Positions 63,815 through 64,000 of a stretch of DNA of 64,000 nucleotides are shown in pieces. This DNA comes from Loktanella sp. 5RATIMAR09 (lineage in GTDB: Bacteria; Pseudomonadota; Alphaproteobacteria; Rhodobacterales; Rhodobacteraceae). The stretch spans positions 62,001 through 126,000 of the forward strand of contig NZ_LJAL01000008.1 in assembly GCF_001419985.1 (NCBI RefSeq). The letters are read 5' to 3'. A model generated the notes under the pieces. The model was given only the letters and a program-made list of their open reading frames with translations, searched no databases and had not been told where the DNA came from. The translations under genes were made by a program, and so were the position numbers. Numbering within the stretch: the stretch's first letter is position 1; each line of letters starts with the position of its first letter.

Positions 63815-64000
63815 CTATACAACCTTCACGGTCAAATTCTGTAATCCGTCGATGCTCACCACCATTGTGTCACCTTTTTGAACCGCACCGACACCGGAAG
63901 GCGTGCCTGACATGATCACGTCACCTGCCGCGAGCGTAAAGTAGTCCGACAGATAGGAAATCATTTCCGGAACTTTCCAGATCATCTGGTTCATGTCACC
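63815..64000 (-). CDS. Fumarylacetoacetase-family hydrolase, C-terminal part (partial)
   Basis: The last 61 codons of a gene that continues past the window edge. The peptide MNQMIWKVPEMISYLSDYFT, then AAGDVIMSGTPSGVGAVQKG, is the conserved C-terminal core of the FAH family (fumarylpyruvate hydrolase, 2-hydroxyhepta-2,4-diene-1,7-dioate isomerase and relatives). The catalytic metal ligands lie outside the window. It could serve aromatic catabolism downstream of homogentisate or gentisate, but that is not shown. Confidence 0.9.
   Translation of the reverse strand, partial: GDMNQMIWKVPEMISYLSDYFTLAAGDVIMSGTPSGVGAVQKGDTMVVSIDGLQNLTVKVV

Overview
The window looks like chromosomal DNA of a marine alphaproteobacterium of the Rhodobacterales (Roseobacter group). 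The evidence is the gene content: a class I polyhydroxyalkanoate cluster (phaR, phaP, phaC, phaZ), hflK-hflC-degP in series, flavin-dependent thyX, the block murA / DUF2948 / hisD / UPF0262 / phosphatase / infA / maf / RNase E/G / yacG, and small alphaproteobacterial families such as DUF2842. The DNA is GC-rich and densely coded. No gap longer than 300 bases lacks a gene, and many neighbours overlap by 4 bases (ATGA, GTGA or TTGA). Several starts are best read as TTG or GTG. Organism assignment is inference from gene families, not from a marker-gene search.

Layout, 1-30 kb. The tail of a Cys/Met-metabolism PLP enzyme is followed by a large Pro/Ala-rich membrane protein with a PilP/GspC-like C-terminus. 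Then come hppD with a divergent Lrp/AsnC regulator, a Kef-type antiporter, divergent cobT and cobS, an FG-GAP periplasmic protein coupled to a 2Fe-2S ferredoxin, degP, hflC-hflK, gor, a small membrane protein, rpiA, sdaA, a DMT transporter whose 3' end overlaps thiamine pyrophosphokinase, a very acidic protein, DUF2842, purA, a small membrane protein, secG, pyrG, a MipA-like porin, rlmJ and a TerB-like gene.

27.8-35.7 kb is an amine or amino-acid utilisation locus. It has a polar amino-acid ABC transporter (ATPase, binding protein, two permeases), a glutamine-synthetase-like ligase, a class I amidotransferase-like hydrolase and two FAD oxidoreductases. One of the oxidoreductases carries a single-base frameshift. 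The set resembles a gamma-glutamylation (Puu-like) route, but the substrate cannot be read from the sequence.

35.8-45.4 kb is the PHA locus: repressor phaR, phasin phaP, synthase phaC and depolymerase phaZ, with CTGC-N3/4-GCAG dyads in each control region. Three alpha/beta hydrolases follow, one of which has lost its nucleophile and histidine, with two MFS transporters.

45.4-52.7 kb holds thrS, a complete bufferin-type operon (4-Cys precursor, MNIO/DUF692 enzyme, DUF2063 partner, DoxX protein), a Spx/ArsC-family protein, a cold-shock protein and membrane proteins.

52.9-55.1 kb is the clearest accessory patch. A REP-associated tyrosine transposase has a pair of inverted REP units inserted in frame in its own coding sequence, a second REP pair follows, and then comes an AT-richer unknown gene translationally coupled to thyX, with a possible PD-(D/E)XK motif. 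55.3-64 kb returns to housekeeping: a SLAM-like outer-membrane protein, tRNA-Thr, a 49-codon gene, the murA to yacG block, tRNA-Phe and the end of a fumarylacetoacetase-family hydrolase.

The most interesting signals are the self-invaded REP transposase, the bufferin operon, the coupled thyX/nuclease-like pair, the PhaR operator network and the frameshifted oxidoreductase.
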